A stretch of 64,000 bases of DNA, from NCBI GenBank assembly GCA_017617315.1, contig JAFZWM010000035.1:1-64000 (forward strand), written 5' to 3'. Below are positions 51,765 to 60,562 of the stretch, piece after piece. Each line of letters starts with the position of its first letter. Positions within the stretch are counted from its first letter, which is position 1. A program made the position numbers and the translations under genes. The stretch is from Bacteroidaceae bacterium (GTDB lineage Bacteria; Bacteroidota; Bacteroidia; Bacteroidales; Bacteroidaceae). The notes beneath the pieces were generated by a model. That model searched no databases. It had not been told where the DNA came from and was given only the letters and a program-made list of their open reading frames with translations.

Positions 51765-52511
51765 TTAGTAGACGTTGAAATATTCGTTCAGTGTTTTCTG
51801 AGCCTTTTCGTCGACGTGGGTGATGTGCTGTATTATTTTTCCGTTTTCGAGAAGGGCGATTTCTGTACACAAATCAATCGTGTGGTTTATGTTGTGGCTC
51901 GAAACGAGAACCGTAGCGTTGTTTTCTTGCTGATATTGTTTCAGCATCCGCTTGAAGATGCTCTGACTGCTTGGGTCGAGAAAGTTGAACGGCTCGTCGA
52001 GAATCACAATCTTCGGAGTGTGCAGAAGTGCGCTGATGATGCCTATTTTCTGCTTGTTTCCTGCCGACATATCGCGAATTAGTTTCTTCTGACCGAGAAT
52101 TTCGCCGTTCATAAAGTGCTCGTAAGACGCTACTCGTTGGTTAATCGTCTCGATATCAATATCTTCAATCTTAGCAATGAACGAAAAATATTCCTCTGGC
52201 GTGAGATAGTCGATAAGAAATCCGGCATCAATGTATGCTCCGGTGTACTTTTTCCATTCCTCGGTGTTGCTGGTAATATAGCAGACATCTGTAGTCTCGC
52301 CCTCCTCTTCTGCCGGAACTGTTCCGCTGATGCTTATTTCGCCTGTGTTTGGCTTTATCAGGTCGAGAATCATTCTGAAAAGCGTCGTCTTTCCGGCTCC
52401 GTTGTTGCCGACAAGTCCGAGAATTACGCCGTCGTTCACTGTGAAATCGGGAATGTCTACGGCAATCTTCTCGCCGAAAGTCTTCTGTATGTCTTTAATT
52501 CTAATCTTCAT
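51765..52511 (-). CDS. ABC transporter ATP-binding protein
   Basis: The 248-residue protein has Walker A GLVGNNGAGKTTLFRM near residue 34, the signature MSAGNKQKIGIISAL, Walker B IVILDEPFNFLDP and the H-loop VLVSSHNINH. It is the motor for the DUF5687 permease encoded 11 nt upstream. The substrate is unknown. It is last in the ftsK operon. Confidence 0.92.
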   Translation of the reverse strand: MKIRIKDIQKTFGEKIAVDIPDFTVNDGVILGLVGNNGAGKTTLFRMILDLIKPNTGEISISGTVPAEEEGETTDVCYITSNTEEWKKYTGAYIDAGFLIDYLTPEEYFSFIAKIEDIDIETINQRVASYEHFMNGEILGQKKLIRDMSAGNKQKIGIISALLHTPKIVILDEPFNFLDPSSQSIFKRMLKQYQQENNATVLVSSHNINHTIDLCTEIALLENGKIIQHITHVDEKAQKTLNEYFNVY

Positions 52512-52522
52512 AATTACAATTT

Positions 52523-54046
52523 TTAGTTTGATATTGTTTTTCTGAAGCCCTCAAGATTCTCGTACCTGCGCTTCATGAACTTGTTGTAGATGAACATCAG
52601 CCATCGGCGATGCAGAACGATGCTTGCCACACCTGCTACGAGCATAAAGATGTAGCCGGCGTTGCTGTCGGTGAGGGTGTTTATGCTTCGGCAGATGATT
52701 ATCGGAACGGAGAACGAGCCAAATGAAACAAGCATCTGAATGTATTTGTTGTTGCGGTTGCTTGCCGTAAGAATGTTGTTGAGCGGAATCGTCTCCTTAT
52801 TTATTATGGCAAGGCTGAACATCGCCGGAAAAACAAGTCCGATGGTTGCCGAAAGGTACGACAGAAGCGTAAGGATTTCGAGCTTGCCCATAAAGACTGG
52901 CACGAGCATTATCAGAAATGGAAATATGGCAATGGCGCACTGATAGTAGTACTTTGCGCGTAGAAGCGAATAAATGCTCTCTTTTCGCACCATCAGTCCG
53001 TCGATGTAGTTGCCTTCAACGCCCATTATTCCGGTGAGAGTCATTGTGCCGATAACCGTGCAGCAGTATAGTCCGATGAAGTCGGACATGAACGAGATGC
53101 CGTCGTAGACTGAAGAAAGTCCGAGCAGAATGGTGAATATCACTACGATGCAGAGAGCCGAGATATACATCTTCCTGATAGCCTTATTTCGCATCGCGCT
53201 TTTGATTTCGAGTTTCAGATACTCGCCAATCTCTCCCCAGCGGTTAAAGAAAGTGAGTGTATTCACCTTTTTCAGCGACTTTTCCTTAGTGTTTCCTGCC
53301 AGTTCGTCGAGCATGAAGTATTTCTGAACCTTTATGTTTATCCAGAAAACTGCGCTGATTATCAGGATAAGAATAAGGAAAGAAACTGGATTCCAGAGAA
53401 TAAATCCTTCGCCAAAATCGATGAGCAGTCTTCCCACAAAATCAAAGTAGAAAGCGGTTGCGCACAAGGCTGCGAACGTGGCTATCGGTAGCAGAATCCA
53501 CAGAATGTTATGCTTGCTCAGCGTTCTGCAAAGCAGATAGAAAAGACTGTTGATGGCAAAAAGCATCCACCAGCCCAGCAGAAATCCGAATATTCCGCCG
53601 AAGCCGTAGAACTTAAAGATGGTTACGCAGGCAAAGGGCAGAAGCATCGAGAACCAGAAGCAGTTGTAAAACCGTGTGATATCCTTTATGAGATAGCACT
53701 TTATAATCGTGTCCCGATTTATCGGCAGCAGACTGAACGGCTTTACTTGCTGCGATGGCGTTTGCTGAAACATGTATCTGATGAAGAAATCGATTGTTGG
53801 CAAGACAATCATTCCGCGGTGCAGCATGTGGTATGGCTCCATTCCCGGAAAACAGTCCGTTAGGATTCCGGGCAGAAGCACAAGTCCTATCATAATAAGG
53901 TAAACGACATAAAATACGAGAGTGAACAGAATGAGGCAGAGTGCAAGCTTGTTCTTCTCGAACATAGGGTTGCGCTTTTCCGACTTGCTGTTCAGTTCCT
54001 GTACTGTTCTGTATATTTGCCAGTTTCGTCTGAAGTTCATAATCAT
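52523..54046 (-). CDS. DUF5687 ABC permease
   Basis: The 507-residue protein has about ten to twelve hydrophobic segments and the DUF5687 layout seen in Bacteroidetes: an N-terminal soluble stretch (FRRNWQIYRTVQELNSKSEKRNP), FSLLPINRDTIIKCYLIKDI, and late LMVRKESIYSLLRAKYYYQC and VLHRRWLMFIYNKFMKRRYENLEGFRK. It pairs with the ATPase encoded 11 nt downstream. Two in-frame Met codons (54046 and 54040) are both possible starts. It follows the LolA-like gene by 33 nt. Confidence 0.85.
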   Translation of the reverse strand: MIMNFRRNWQIYRTVQELNSKSEKRNPMFEKNKLALCLILFTLVFYVVYLIMIGLVLLPGILTDCFPGMEPYHMLHRGMIVLPTIDFFIRYMFQQTPSQQVKPFSLLPINRDTIIKCYLIKDITRFYNCFWFSMLLPFACVTIFKFYGFGGIFGFLLGWWMLFAINSLFYLLCRTLSKHNILWILLPIATFAALCATAFYFDFVGRLLIDFGEGFILWNPVSFLILILIISAVFWINIKVQKYFMLDELAGNTKEKSLKKVNTLTFFNRWGEIGEYLKLEIKSAMRNKAIRKMYISALCIVVIFTILLGLSSVYDGISFMSDFIGLYCCTVIGTMTLTGIMGVEGNYIDGLMVRKESIYSLLRAKYYYQCAIAIFPFLIMLVPVFMGKLEILTLLSYLSATIGLVFPAMFSLAIINKETIPLNNILTASNRNNKYIQMLVSFGSFSVPIIICRSINTLTDSNAGYIFMLVAGVASIVLHRRWLMFIYNKFMKRRYENLEGFRKTISN

Positions 54047-54079
54047 TAGTCGCTATTTAAGGCTGGTGTTGCCGATTCT

Positions 54080-54709
54080 TTATCTCAAATCGACAACATC
54101 AACTTTTGGATATTTGCGTTTGTTGAAGTTGAAAAGCGTGTCGCTGAAGTTCTGCTTTGCCGAGTACGAACTGATTTTGATGTTCGTTGTGCCCTTGTTC
54201 GTCTCCATTGAAACGTAAAGCGGATTGTTTGTCTTGGCATCGAGATAGATGCTTATGGTTTTCAGCGATGCTTTCTTGTCCTGTGCAGTCAGAATAACCT
54301 CGTTAATCTTCCGGCTGCTGTAAACCTTGTGCTTGCCCATTGTGCAAGTGTAGCCGTTCTTGTACAGATTAAGAAAGGCGTATGGGTTGATGTGCTGAAG
54401 CTCGTCGGCATCGGGATTGCTCACGTTCACCTCCTCGTTAGCCTTTACATAGCTCCACTGCGTTTTTCCGTTGAACCATACTTCCATTTGCGGAGTTGAG
54501 AGGTAGAACTTGCTGTTCTTCAGCTTGAGAGTTCCGCTGAGACTGCCCGATGGGGCGGTGATGGAGAATCCGATTTTAACGCCTCCTGCGCTTGTAAATG
54601 CGTATGATGCTTTGTCTAATAGTTTTACTGCCTGACTGTTGCTTTGCTGCGCAAACAATGTGGCAAAGGCAAAAAATAGCAAAAATAGTGTTGATGTTAC
54701 TTTTTTCAT
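54080..54709 (-). CDS. LolA-like outer-membrane lipoprotein carrier protein
   Basis: The 209-residue protein has a signal peptide (MKKVTSTLFLLFFAFATLFAQ) and a LolA-type half-barrel: AVKLLDKASYAFTSAGGVKIGFSITAP, GTLKLKNSKFYLSTPQMEVWFNGKTQWSY, ELQHINPYAFLNLYKNGYTCTMGK and DKKASLKTISIYLDAKTNNPLYVSME. LolA carries lipoproteins across the periplasm. It lies 30 nt downstream of ftsK and 33 nt upstream of the DUF5687 gene; ftsK-lolA adjacency is also known in proteobacteria. Confidence 0.85.
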   Translation of the reverse strand: MKKVTSTLFLLFFAFATLFAQQSNSQAVKLLDKASYAFTSAGGVKIGFSITAPSGSLSGTLKLKNSKFYLSTPQMEVWFNGKTQWSYVKANEEVNVSNPDADELQHINPYAFLNLYKNGYTCTMGKHKVYSSRKINEVILTAQDKKASLKTISIYLDAKTNNPLYVSMETNKGTTNIKISSYSAKQNFSDTLFNFNKRKYPKVDVVDLR

Positions 54710-54739
54710 GATTTTAAAAGTTATACTTTTATTGTTTCG

Positions 54740-57259
54740 TTAAATATTTAGGTTCGAAAGTCGCATATCAAGGTCGGTCTGGTCAACGCACAGAACCTCA
54801 CGCGGTTTTGCTCCGCGAGTAGGACCGACGATTCCGGCTTTCTCCAGCTGATCCATAATTCTTCCGGCACGGTTGTAGCCGATAGAGAACTTTCTCTGAA
54901 TCAGCGAAGTAGAGCCTTGCTGCATATCTACGATAAGCTGTGCTGCCTCCTTGAACATCGGGTCGATGTCGCCATCAATCTGTCCCGGCCCGCCGCCTTC
55001 GCCGCCTTCTTCGGCTGGAACTTCAGGAAGCATCCACGCCGTGGTGTAGCCCTGCTGCTTCTCGATGTAGTTGCAGATATTCTCGACCTCGGGAGTATCA
55101 ACAAAGGCACACTGAACGCGCACAGGCTCTTCGCCTTGCAGGTAAAGCATGTCGCCTCGTCCGATGAGCTGCTGTGCTCCGGAGCGGTCGAGGATTGTGC
55201 GCGAGTCCATCATCGCTGCCACGCGGAATGCCACGCGCGCAGGGAAGTTCGCCTTTATCGTACCTGTGATGATGTTCGTTGTTGGTCGCTGGGTTGCGAT
55301 AATCATGTGAATGCCGACGGCTCGGGCAAGCTGCGCGATACGGCAGATAGGAAGCTCGATTTCCTTTCCGGCAGTCATGATAAGGTCGCCGAACTCATCG
55401 ATGATGACGACGATGTACGGCATAAAACGGTGCCCGTTGTCCGGATTAAGCTTGCGGCTCTTGAACAACTCGTTGTATTCCTTTATGTTACGCACTCTGG
55501 CCTTTTTCAGAAGGTCGTAGCGCATGTCCATCTCGTAGCAGAGGCTCTTGAGAGTCTGCACAACCTTTGTAACGTCGGTGATGATGGCATCTTCGCCGTC
55601 TGGAAGTTTGGCGAGGAAGTGGCGCTCGATAGGCGAGTAGACGCTGAACTCAACCTTCTTCGGGTCTACCATCACGAGTTTCAGCTCTGCCGGATGCTTT
55701 TTGTACAAAAGCGATGTGATTATCGCGTTCAGACCTACTGACTTACCCATACCTGTTGCTCCGGCAACCAACATGTGCGGAGCTTTGGCAAGGTCGACCA
55801 TGAACACCTCGTTCGTAATCGTCTTTCCGAAGGCGATAGGCAGAGCCATCTTCGATTCTTGGAAAGTACGCGTGTTCATGATGCTCTCCATCGATACAAT
55901 CTTCTTGTCCTTGTTCGGAACCTCGATACCAATTGTTCCCTTTCCCGGAATTGGCGCGATGATACGTATTCCGAGGGCGGCAAGACTCAGGGCGATGTCG
56001 TTTTCGAGGCTCGCCACCTTGCTTATTCGCACGCCTCGCTGAAGCGTGATTTCGTATAGCGTGATTGTTGGGCCTACGGTTGCCTGAATGCTTGTTATCT
56101 CAACGCCGAAGTCGTTCAGAACCTCGGTGATGCGTTTTTTGTTGGCTTCCTGCTCCTGCTGGTCGATGGTTACGGCACTGTCGCCCATCTTGTTAAGCAG
56201 GTTGAGAGTAGGGAATTTGTAGAATTCGAGGTCGAGCCTTGGGTCGTAAGGTGCAAGCGGCTTGCTTGGGTCGATGGCATCGTCGGTAGCCCCGGCGGTA
56301 ACGTCGAAAACTGGCTCTTTGTCAACGATTTCGACCTCAGTATTGGCATCGCCTTCTTCGTTCTGATTGTTGAGGACGTTTTGGTCATCCTCTACGTTAG
56401 GGTCGTCGTCTGGCTCATTGTCCGATGCCATGATGGCAGGCTTTCTGACCGGCTCTGCTGGCTCTTGTTCTGGATTTTCCTCGATTTCTTCCTCTTCTTC
56501 GGTTTCATATTCTTCTTCTGAAGATTCGTCTTCTGGTTCTTCCTCCTCTTCTTCCTCGACGTTTTCCTCGGCCTCGTTTGCGTTGCGGAAAGGCTCGTCG
56601 TCCTCAGGCGTTTGCTGACCGATTATGACTTTGTCTTTCTTCTTTTTGTAAGTCGAAAGCGAAGTAAACTTCTTCAGAAGAATTATTGTCTCGTCGCTGA
56701 GACAGATGGCATAGCAGATTGCGCTGATAAACAGGAGGATGATAACTCCGGCAGTGCCAATCTGGCCGTTCATCCACTTGAACATATTTATGCCGTGCTG
56801 TCCGCCAAATCGGATGAAGAACGGGCAGTTGAGAAACTCAAAATCAATCATGCCAAACAGAAGCGAGTTCCACAGCATGATGAGCGACAGATACACAAAC
56901 CACTTCCACAAGCGGATGCGGAATGATTTTGTGAGCTTCAGGCCTGCCATAATCATGAAAACCGGGATTACGAAGGCAGGAATTCCGAAGCATTGGTTTA
57001 TAAGATAGTGGCTTATTCTCGCGCCTCTTAGTCCCATCATGTTTTTGATGTTTTCAACGGCAGGCGCGTTGTCGCTAACTTCGCTATAGTCTTCCGAGCC
57101 CGTAGACAGAAAAGACAGGAATGCCAAGATGATAAAAATGGCTATACCTATTAAGATTATGCCGATAATCGGGCATATCTTCTCGCTGTCGAGCATCTTA
57201 CGAGCTTCTTCGGTTGCTTTTGTTTGGAATGTATCTTTGTTGTTTGACTTGTTTGCCAT
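54740..57259 (-). CDS. ftsK: FtsK/SpoIIIE DNA translocase
   Basis: FtsK pumps chromosomal DNA through the closing septum and prepares dimer resolution. The 839-residue protein has four N-terminal membrane helices (about residues 32-190), a very acidic linker (about residues 220-300, long Glu runs), and the motor with ITLYEITLQRGVRISKVASL, Walker A VAGATGMGKSVGLNAI near residue 500, VVIIDEFGDLIMTAG and IATQRPTTNIITGTIKANFP. The C-terminal winged-helix gamma domain (SLIQRKFSIGYNRAGRIMDQLEKAGIVGP) reads KOPS-like sites. It opens a four-gene operon. Confidence 0.96.
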   Translation of the reverse strand: MANKSNNKDTFQTKATEEARKMLDSEKICPIIGIILIGIAIFIILAFLSFLSTGSEDYSEVSDNAPAVENIKNMMGLRGARISHYLINQCFGIPAFVIPVFMIMAGLKLTKSFRIRLWKWFVYLSLIMLWNSLLFGMIDFEFLNCPFFIRFGGQHGINMFKWMNGQIGTAGVIILLFISAICYAICLSDETIILLKKFTSLSTYKKKKDKVIIGQQTPEDDEPFRNANEAEENVEEEEEEEPEDESSEEEYETEEEEEIEENPEQEPAEPVRKPAIMASDNEPDDDPNVEDDQNVLNNQNEEGDANTEVEIVDKEPVFDVTAGATDDAIDPSKPLAPYDPRLDLEFYKFPTLNLLNKMGDSAVTIDQQEQEANKKRITEVLNDFGVEITSIQATVGPTITLYEITLQRGVRISKVASLENDIALSLAALGIRIIAPIPGKGTIGIEVPNKDKKIVSMESIMNTRTFQESKMALPIAFGKTITNEVFMVDLAKAPHMLVAGATGMGKSVGLNAIITSLLYKKHPAELKLVMVDPKKVEFSVYSPIERHFLAKLPDGEDAIITDVTKVVQTLKSLCYEMDMRYDLLKKARVRNIKEYNELFKSRKLNPDNGHRFMPYIVVIIDEFGDLIMTAGKEIELPICRIAQLARAVGIHMIIATQRPTTNIITGTIKANFPARVAFRVAAMMDSRTILDRSGAQQLIGRGDMLYLQGEEPVRVQCAFVDTPEVENICNYIEKQQGYTTAWMLPEVPAEEGGEGGGPGQIDGDIDPMFKEAAQLIVDMQQGSTSLIQRKFSIGYNRAGRIMDQLEKAGIVGPTRGAKPREVLCVDQTDLDMRLSNLNI

Positions 57260-57281
57260 ACGGGTTTATCAAAATTTTGTG

Positions 57282-57289
57282 CAAATGTA
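57282..57289 (-). promoter_or_regulatory. -7 box of the ftsK operon
   Basis: On the minus strand TACATTTG followed by CACAAA lies 22 nt upstream of the ftsK ATG. Confidence 0.6.
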
Positions 57290-57333
57290 GTTGAAAAATT
57301 GGTAAAAAACATCTATGTAAGGAAGTTTTTATA

Positions 57334-57341
57334 TAATTTTG
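57334..57341 (+). promoter_or_regulatory. -7 box of the DUF5063 operon
   Basis: TAATTTTG followed by TAGC lies 17 nt before the ATG at 57359, divergent from ftsK. Confidence 0.55.
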
Positions 57342-57358
57342 TAGCTTAAAACGAATAT

Positions 57359-57883
57359 ATGGAAGGAAATGATTCTATAATAATGAACCGTGATGTAGTG
57401 GAGTTCGTTACCGTTTCTGTTGAATTCTGCGCTTTTCTTGAAAAGTTCGAAAAAATCTCGCGGAGGGAAATGGCTGGCTACATGCTCAAGGTTTTACCAC
57501 TTATATACATTAAGGCTACACTTCTGCCCAAGATTGATGCTGTGGGCATGGGGGAGGTCGAATCGTTTGTGAAAGAAGACGACTATGAGGCTGTACGAAG
57601 CTATGTGTCGATGAATTTTGCCGACCTCGACACTTATCTCGATGTATTCGTCGAGGATTTCAAGTATAGCGAAACACCGGTTATGAAGACAATTTCCGAG
57701 GATATTGCCGACATCTATCAGGACGTGCGCGACTTTGTGTCGAACTACCGCTCGGGAATGGAAGACATCGTTGTTGATGCCCTTGCACAGGTAAAGGAAA
57801 ACTTCGAGATGTTCTGGGGACAGAAACTGGTTAACACAATGCGCGCCATTCACGAGGTTTATTACAACGAGAGCGAAGAATGA
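57359..57883 (+). CDS. DUF5063 protein
   Basis: The 174-residue acidic, mostly helical protein matches the Bacteroidetes DUF5063 family: VEFVTVSVEFCAFLEKFEKISRREMAGYMLKVLPLIYIKATLLP at the start and VKENFEMFWGQKLVNTMRAIHEVYYNE at the end. Function unknown. Its stop overlaps the start of the exonuclease gene by four bases (ATGA), so the two are translationally coupled and may act together. Confidence 0.85.
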   Translation: MEGNDSIIMNRDVVEFVTVSVEFCAFLEKFEKISRREMAGYMLKVLPLIYIKATLLPKIDAVGMGEVESFVKEDDYEAVRSYVSMNFADLDTYLDVFVEDFKYSETPVMKTISEDIADIYQDVRDFVSNYRSGMEDIVVDALAQVKENFEMFWGQKLVNTMRAIHEVYYNESEE

Positions 57884-58524
57884 AACAGCTATATAACAAG
57901 GTTGACAAGAAGAGCATAGCCGAGATGGAGCGTGTTCTCTTCGACGGAAAGATTGTAGTGGTACAGAGTCAGCGCGAGGCTGAATCGGCTGTGAAATATT
58001 TGCTGGAGCAGGACATTCTGGGCTTTGATACCGAAACTCGCCCAAGCTTCAGAAAGGGCGTTGAATATAAGGTGTCGCTCGTTCAGTGCGCCTCTCGCGA
58101 GATGTGCTTCCTGTTCAGACTGAATCTTATCGGAATGCCCGAATGTCTGATTAAACTTCTCGAAGACCTCACCGTTCCGAAGGTAGGACTGTCGTTGAAG
58201 GACGATTTCAATCAGCTTCACAAGCGTGCCGGATTCACGCCCGGCGATTTTTACGAGCTTCAGCAGTATGTAAAGACATTCGGCATTGAAGACCAGAGCC
58301 TTCAGAAACTCTACGCCAACGTGTTCGGACGTAAGATTTCGAAGGGACAGCGACTGACCAACTGGGAAGCGCCTATTCTGACCGAGGCTCAGAAAAAATA
58401 TGCGGCAACCGATGCGTGGGCATGCATCATGCTCTACGAAGAACTGGAACGCCTGCGAGCATCACACGATTACGAGATTGTAAAAATGGTTGAGCCCGAG
58501 GAGGCTTCGGCCGAAAATAATTGA
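57880..58524 (+). CDS. 3'-5' exonuclease (DEDD, RNase D-like domain)
   Basis: The 214-residue protein is a stand-alone DEDDy exonuclease domain: Exo I ILGFDTETRPSF (Asp and Glu metal ligands), Exo II VGLSLKDDFNQLHKRAG and Exo III KKYAATDAWACIMLYEEL (Tyr and Asp). It lacks the HRDC domain of true RNase D. It probably trims RNA or DNA 3' ends. It is coupled to DUF5063 by a four-base overlap and followed by the RlmI-type gene after 3 nt. Confidence 0.9.
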   Translation: MKQLYNKVDKKSIAEMERVLFDGKIVVVQSQREAESAVKYLLEQDILGFDTETRPSFRKGVEYKVSLVQCASREMCFLFRLNLIGMPECLIKLLEDLTVPKVGLSLKDDFNQLHKRAGFTPGDFYELQQYVKTFGIEDQSLQKLYANVFGRKISKGQRLTNWEAPILTEAQKKYAATDAWACIMLYEELERLRASHDYEIVKMVEPEEASAENN

Positions 58525-58527
58525 TAT

Positions 58528-59712
58528 ATGGCATATAACACACTATATTTAAAAAGAGGTAAGGATGAATCGTTGAAGCGTTTTCATCCTTGGGTTTTTT
58601 CTGGCGCCTTGCAGCAGACTCCTTCAGGCTTGGAAGAGGGCTCGATTGTGAGGGTTCTTGACAACGACGGGAAGTTCATCGCCGTTGGTCATTGGCAGAT
58701 AGGCAGCATTGCCGTGCGCGTGCTTTCTTTCGAGGACGAGGAGATAAACTTCGACTTCTGGAAGCGTCGTCTGAAGGTTGCCGACGATGTGCGCCGAAGC
58801 ATCGGTGTGGCCGGCAGAGCCGACAATACGACATACCGAATGGTTCACGGCGAGGGCGACAATCTTCCTGGATTGGTTATCGACCGCTACGGAAGCACCG
58901 TCGTTATGCAGGCTCATTCTGTTGGAATGCATGTGTGCCGTGAGGAGATTGCCAAGGCTATCGTAGATGTTATGAACGGCGAGGTTGAGAACGTCTACTA
59001 CAAGAGCGAGACAACGCTTCCGTTCAAGGCCGATTTGAATCAGGAAAACGGCTTCCTGATTGGTGGAAGCAAGGATAACGTCGCACTCGAAAATGGATTG
59101 AAGTTCCATGTAGATTGGCTGAAGGGTCAGAAGACTGGTTTCTTTGTCGATCAGCGCGACAACAGAAGCCTTCTGGAGCATTATGCCAAAGGTCGCAGCG
59201 TTCTGAACATGTTCTGCTATACAGGCGGATTCTCGTTCTATGCAATGCGCGGCGGAGCAAAGTTGGTTCACTCTGTAGACAGTTCGGCAAAGGCGATAGA
59301 CCTGACTAATGCCAACGTAGAGCTTAACTTCCCTGGCGATGAACGCCACAAGGCCTATGCCGAGGATGCTTTCAAGTATCTCGAGGCAATGGGCGACCAG
59401 TACGATCTGATAATTCTCGACCCTCCTGCGTTTGCAAAGCACAAGGATGCTCTTCGCAATGCGCTTAGAGGTTATACAAAACTCAATGCCAAGGCTTTCG
59501 AGAAGATTAAGCCGGGCGGAATCTTGTTCACCTTCAGCTGTTCTCAGGCGGTGAACAAAGACCAGTTCCGTATGGCGGTGTTCACGGCGGCGGCACAGAG
59601 CGGCAGAAGCGTGAGAATCCTTCACCAGCTTCATCAGCCAGCCGACCATCCGATAAACATCTATCATCCCGAAGGTGAGTATCTGAAAGGCTTGGTATTG
59701 TATGTTGAATAA
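58528..59712 (+). CDS. rlmI: 23S rRNA (cytosine1962-C5)-methyltransferase, RlmI type
   Basis: The 394-residue protein has an N-terminal PUA domain (TLYLKRGKDESLKRFHPWVFSGAL), a middle EEHEE-like domain (MVHGEGDNLPGLVIDRYGS) and a SAM-dependent methyltransferase domain: GQKTGFFVDQRDNR, VLNMFCYTGGFSFYAMRGGAK (SAM loop), LIILDPPAFAKHK and the catalytic-cysteine motif FTFSCSQAVN. These features fit RlmI, which methylates C1962 of 23S rRNA. Last gene of the DUF5063 operon, with a hairpin terminator. Confidence 0.92.
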   Translation: MAYNTLYLKRGKDESLKRFHPWVFSGALQQTPSGLEEGSIVRVLDNDGKFIAVGHWQIGSIAVRVLSFEDEEINFDFWKRRLKVADDVRRSIGVAGRADNTTYRMVHGEGDNLPGLVIDRYGSTVVMQAHSVGMHVCREEIAKAIVDVMNGEVENVYYKSETTLPFKADLNQENGFLIGGSKDNVALENGLKFHVDWLKGQKTGFFVDQRDNRSLLEHYAKGRSVLNMFCYTGGFSFYAMRGGAKLVHSVDSSAKAIDLTNANVELNFPGDERHKAYAEDAFKYLEAMGDQYDLIILDPPAFAKHKDALRNALRGYTKLNAKAFEKIKPGGILFTFSCSQAVNKDQFRMAVFTAAAQSGRSVRILHQLHQPADHPINIYHPEGEYLKGLVLYVE

Positions 59713-59716
59713 AAAA

Positions 59717-59755
59717 TAGGATAGTGTATCTCCATACACTATCCTAATTTTTTTG
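59717..59755 (+). terminator. Terminator after the rlmI operon
   Basis: TAGGATAGTGTAT (59717-59729) pairs perfectly with ATACACTATCCTA (59734-59746), followed by seven T. Confidence 0.9.
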
Positions 59756-59780
59756 TTGCCTTTTACTGTAGTAAAGTAAG

Positions 59781-59849
59781 CAAAAAAAAGAAGGTTGTCC
59801 TCCCGACAACCAATCTTTAATAACCTTTAATCTAATACCATGAAAAACA
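59781..59849 (-). ncRNA. Candidate small RNA between rlmI and the bifunctional nuclease gene
   Basis: A minus-strand -7 box (59855-59862) is followed after about 70 nt by a perfect hairpin, GGTTGTC (59793-59799) with GACAACC (59805-59811) and a 5-nt loop, then eight U. The transcript, about 70 nt, has no gene downstream; the next feature on that strand is far away. It contains one tiny frame, ATG at 59841 reading M-V-L-D-stop. Compact size, own promoter and own terminator support a stand-alone RNA. Family not recognised from memory with certainty. Confidence 0.55.
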
Positions 59850-59854
59850 CGGTG

Positions 59855-59862
59855 CAAAGATA
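59855..59862 (-). promoter_or_regulatory. -7 box of the candidate small RNA at 59781-59849
   Basis: On the minus strand TATCTTTG followed by CACCGTG, a strong match to TAnnTTTG in otherwise gene-free DNA. Confidence 0.6.
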
Positions 59863-59958
59863 TTGATAAATTATGTTATTCAACATAAAAGTATTAAAAA
59901 TCTTCATCTGTTTAACATTTTTTAACATTTGTAAAAAATATATCTTTAATAAACACCA

Positions 59959-59966
59959 TAATTTTG
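59959..59966 (+). promoter_or_regulatory. -7 box candidate of the bifunctional nuclease operon
   Basis: TAATTTTG followed by CAG, 53 nt before the ATG at 60020. A second match, TATGTTTG at 59981-59988, is an alternative. Confidence 0.45.
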
Positions 59967-60019
59967 CAGTTATATTAAAATATGTTTGTATTTTAGCACT
60001 TTAAAAGTTCGAAAAACTA

Positions 60020-60562
60020 ATGGTAGAGTTGGAATTGGTTGGATTTGCGGAATTGAAGAAAATCTCTTCGTTTTACACAATGTGTCTGCACGAGAAGGGC
60101 GGAACACGCAAACTTCTTGTACCCATAGGAGATGTTGAATACGCATTCTTGCAGAGGCTCGACTTGAAGAACAGGCGGGTGCGCCCATTCATGCCCGATG
60201 TGGTTAATAATCTGCTGACCAAACTTAATTACAAACTCGACATGGTTGTAATAAAAGGAGTGAGCCACGGAATCTTCAGTTCCGACATCGTGGTTTCGCC
60301 AAATGATGGCGGAGAAAGCATCAGTCTTGACTGCCGCCTTACCGATGCCGTGTCGATGGCGATAGTTACCGAGGCTCCTATTTTCGTGAAGAAGGAAGTA
60401 CTCGAAGCCGAATATGCAAGCAAGGCGAGGGGCGACAGAGAAATGCTCTCGCTAAATACTCTGCCAACCAGCATTCTGAAAGAGGCGATGGACATGGCGG
60501 TGAAATCAGAAAACTACGAGCTTGCCGCACAGCTTCGAAATGAAATAAACATGAGAAAATAA
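60020..60562 (+). CDS. Bifunctional nuclease-family protein (DUF151) with UVR motif
   Basis: The 180-residue protein has an N-terminal BFN/DUF151 domain (about residues 1-130): SFYTMCLHEKGGTRKLLVPIGDVEYAFL, VKGVSHGIFSSDIVV-like text and SLDCRLTDAVSMAIVTEAPIFV, and ends with a UvrB/UvrC-type helical hairpin (LKEAMDMAVKSENYELAAQLRNEI). This domain pair is common in Bacteroidetes and in Thermotoga. Nuclease activity is reported for plant relatives; here it is not proven. rsmE starts directly after its stop codon. Confidence 0.88.
   Translation: MVELELVGFAELKKISSFYTMCLHEKGGTRKLLVPIGDVEYAFLQRLDLKNRRVRPFMPDVVNNLLTKLNYKLDMVVIKGVSHGIFSSDIVVSPNDGGESISLDCRLTDAVSMAIVTEAPIFVKKEVLEAEYASKARGDREMLSLNTLPTSILKEAMDMAVKSENYELAAQLRNEINMRK

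Noticed and set aside
54917-55741. 274-residue frame opposite ftsK
   Set aside because: The minus strand encodes conserved FtsK motor motifs; the plus frame has no homology signal.
58624-59739. 371-residue frame opposite rlmI
   Set aside because: A shadow of the methyltransferase gene, extending through its terminator.
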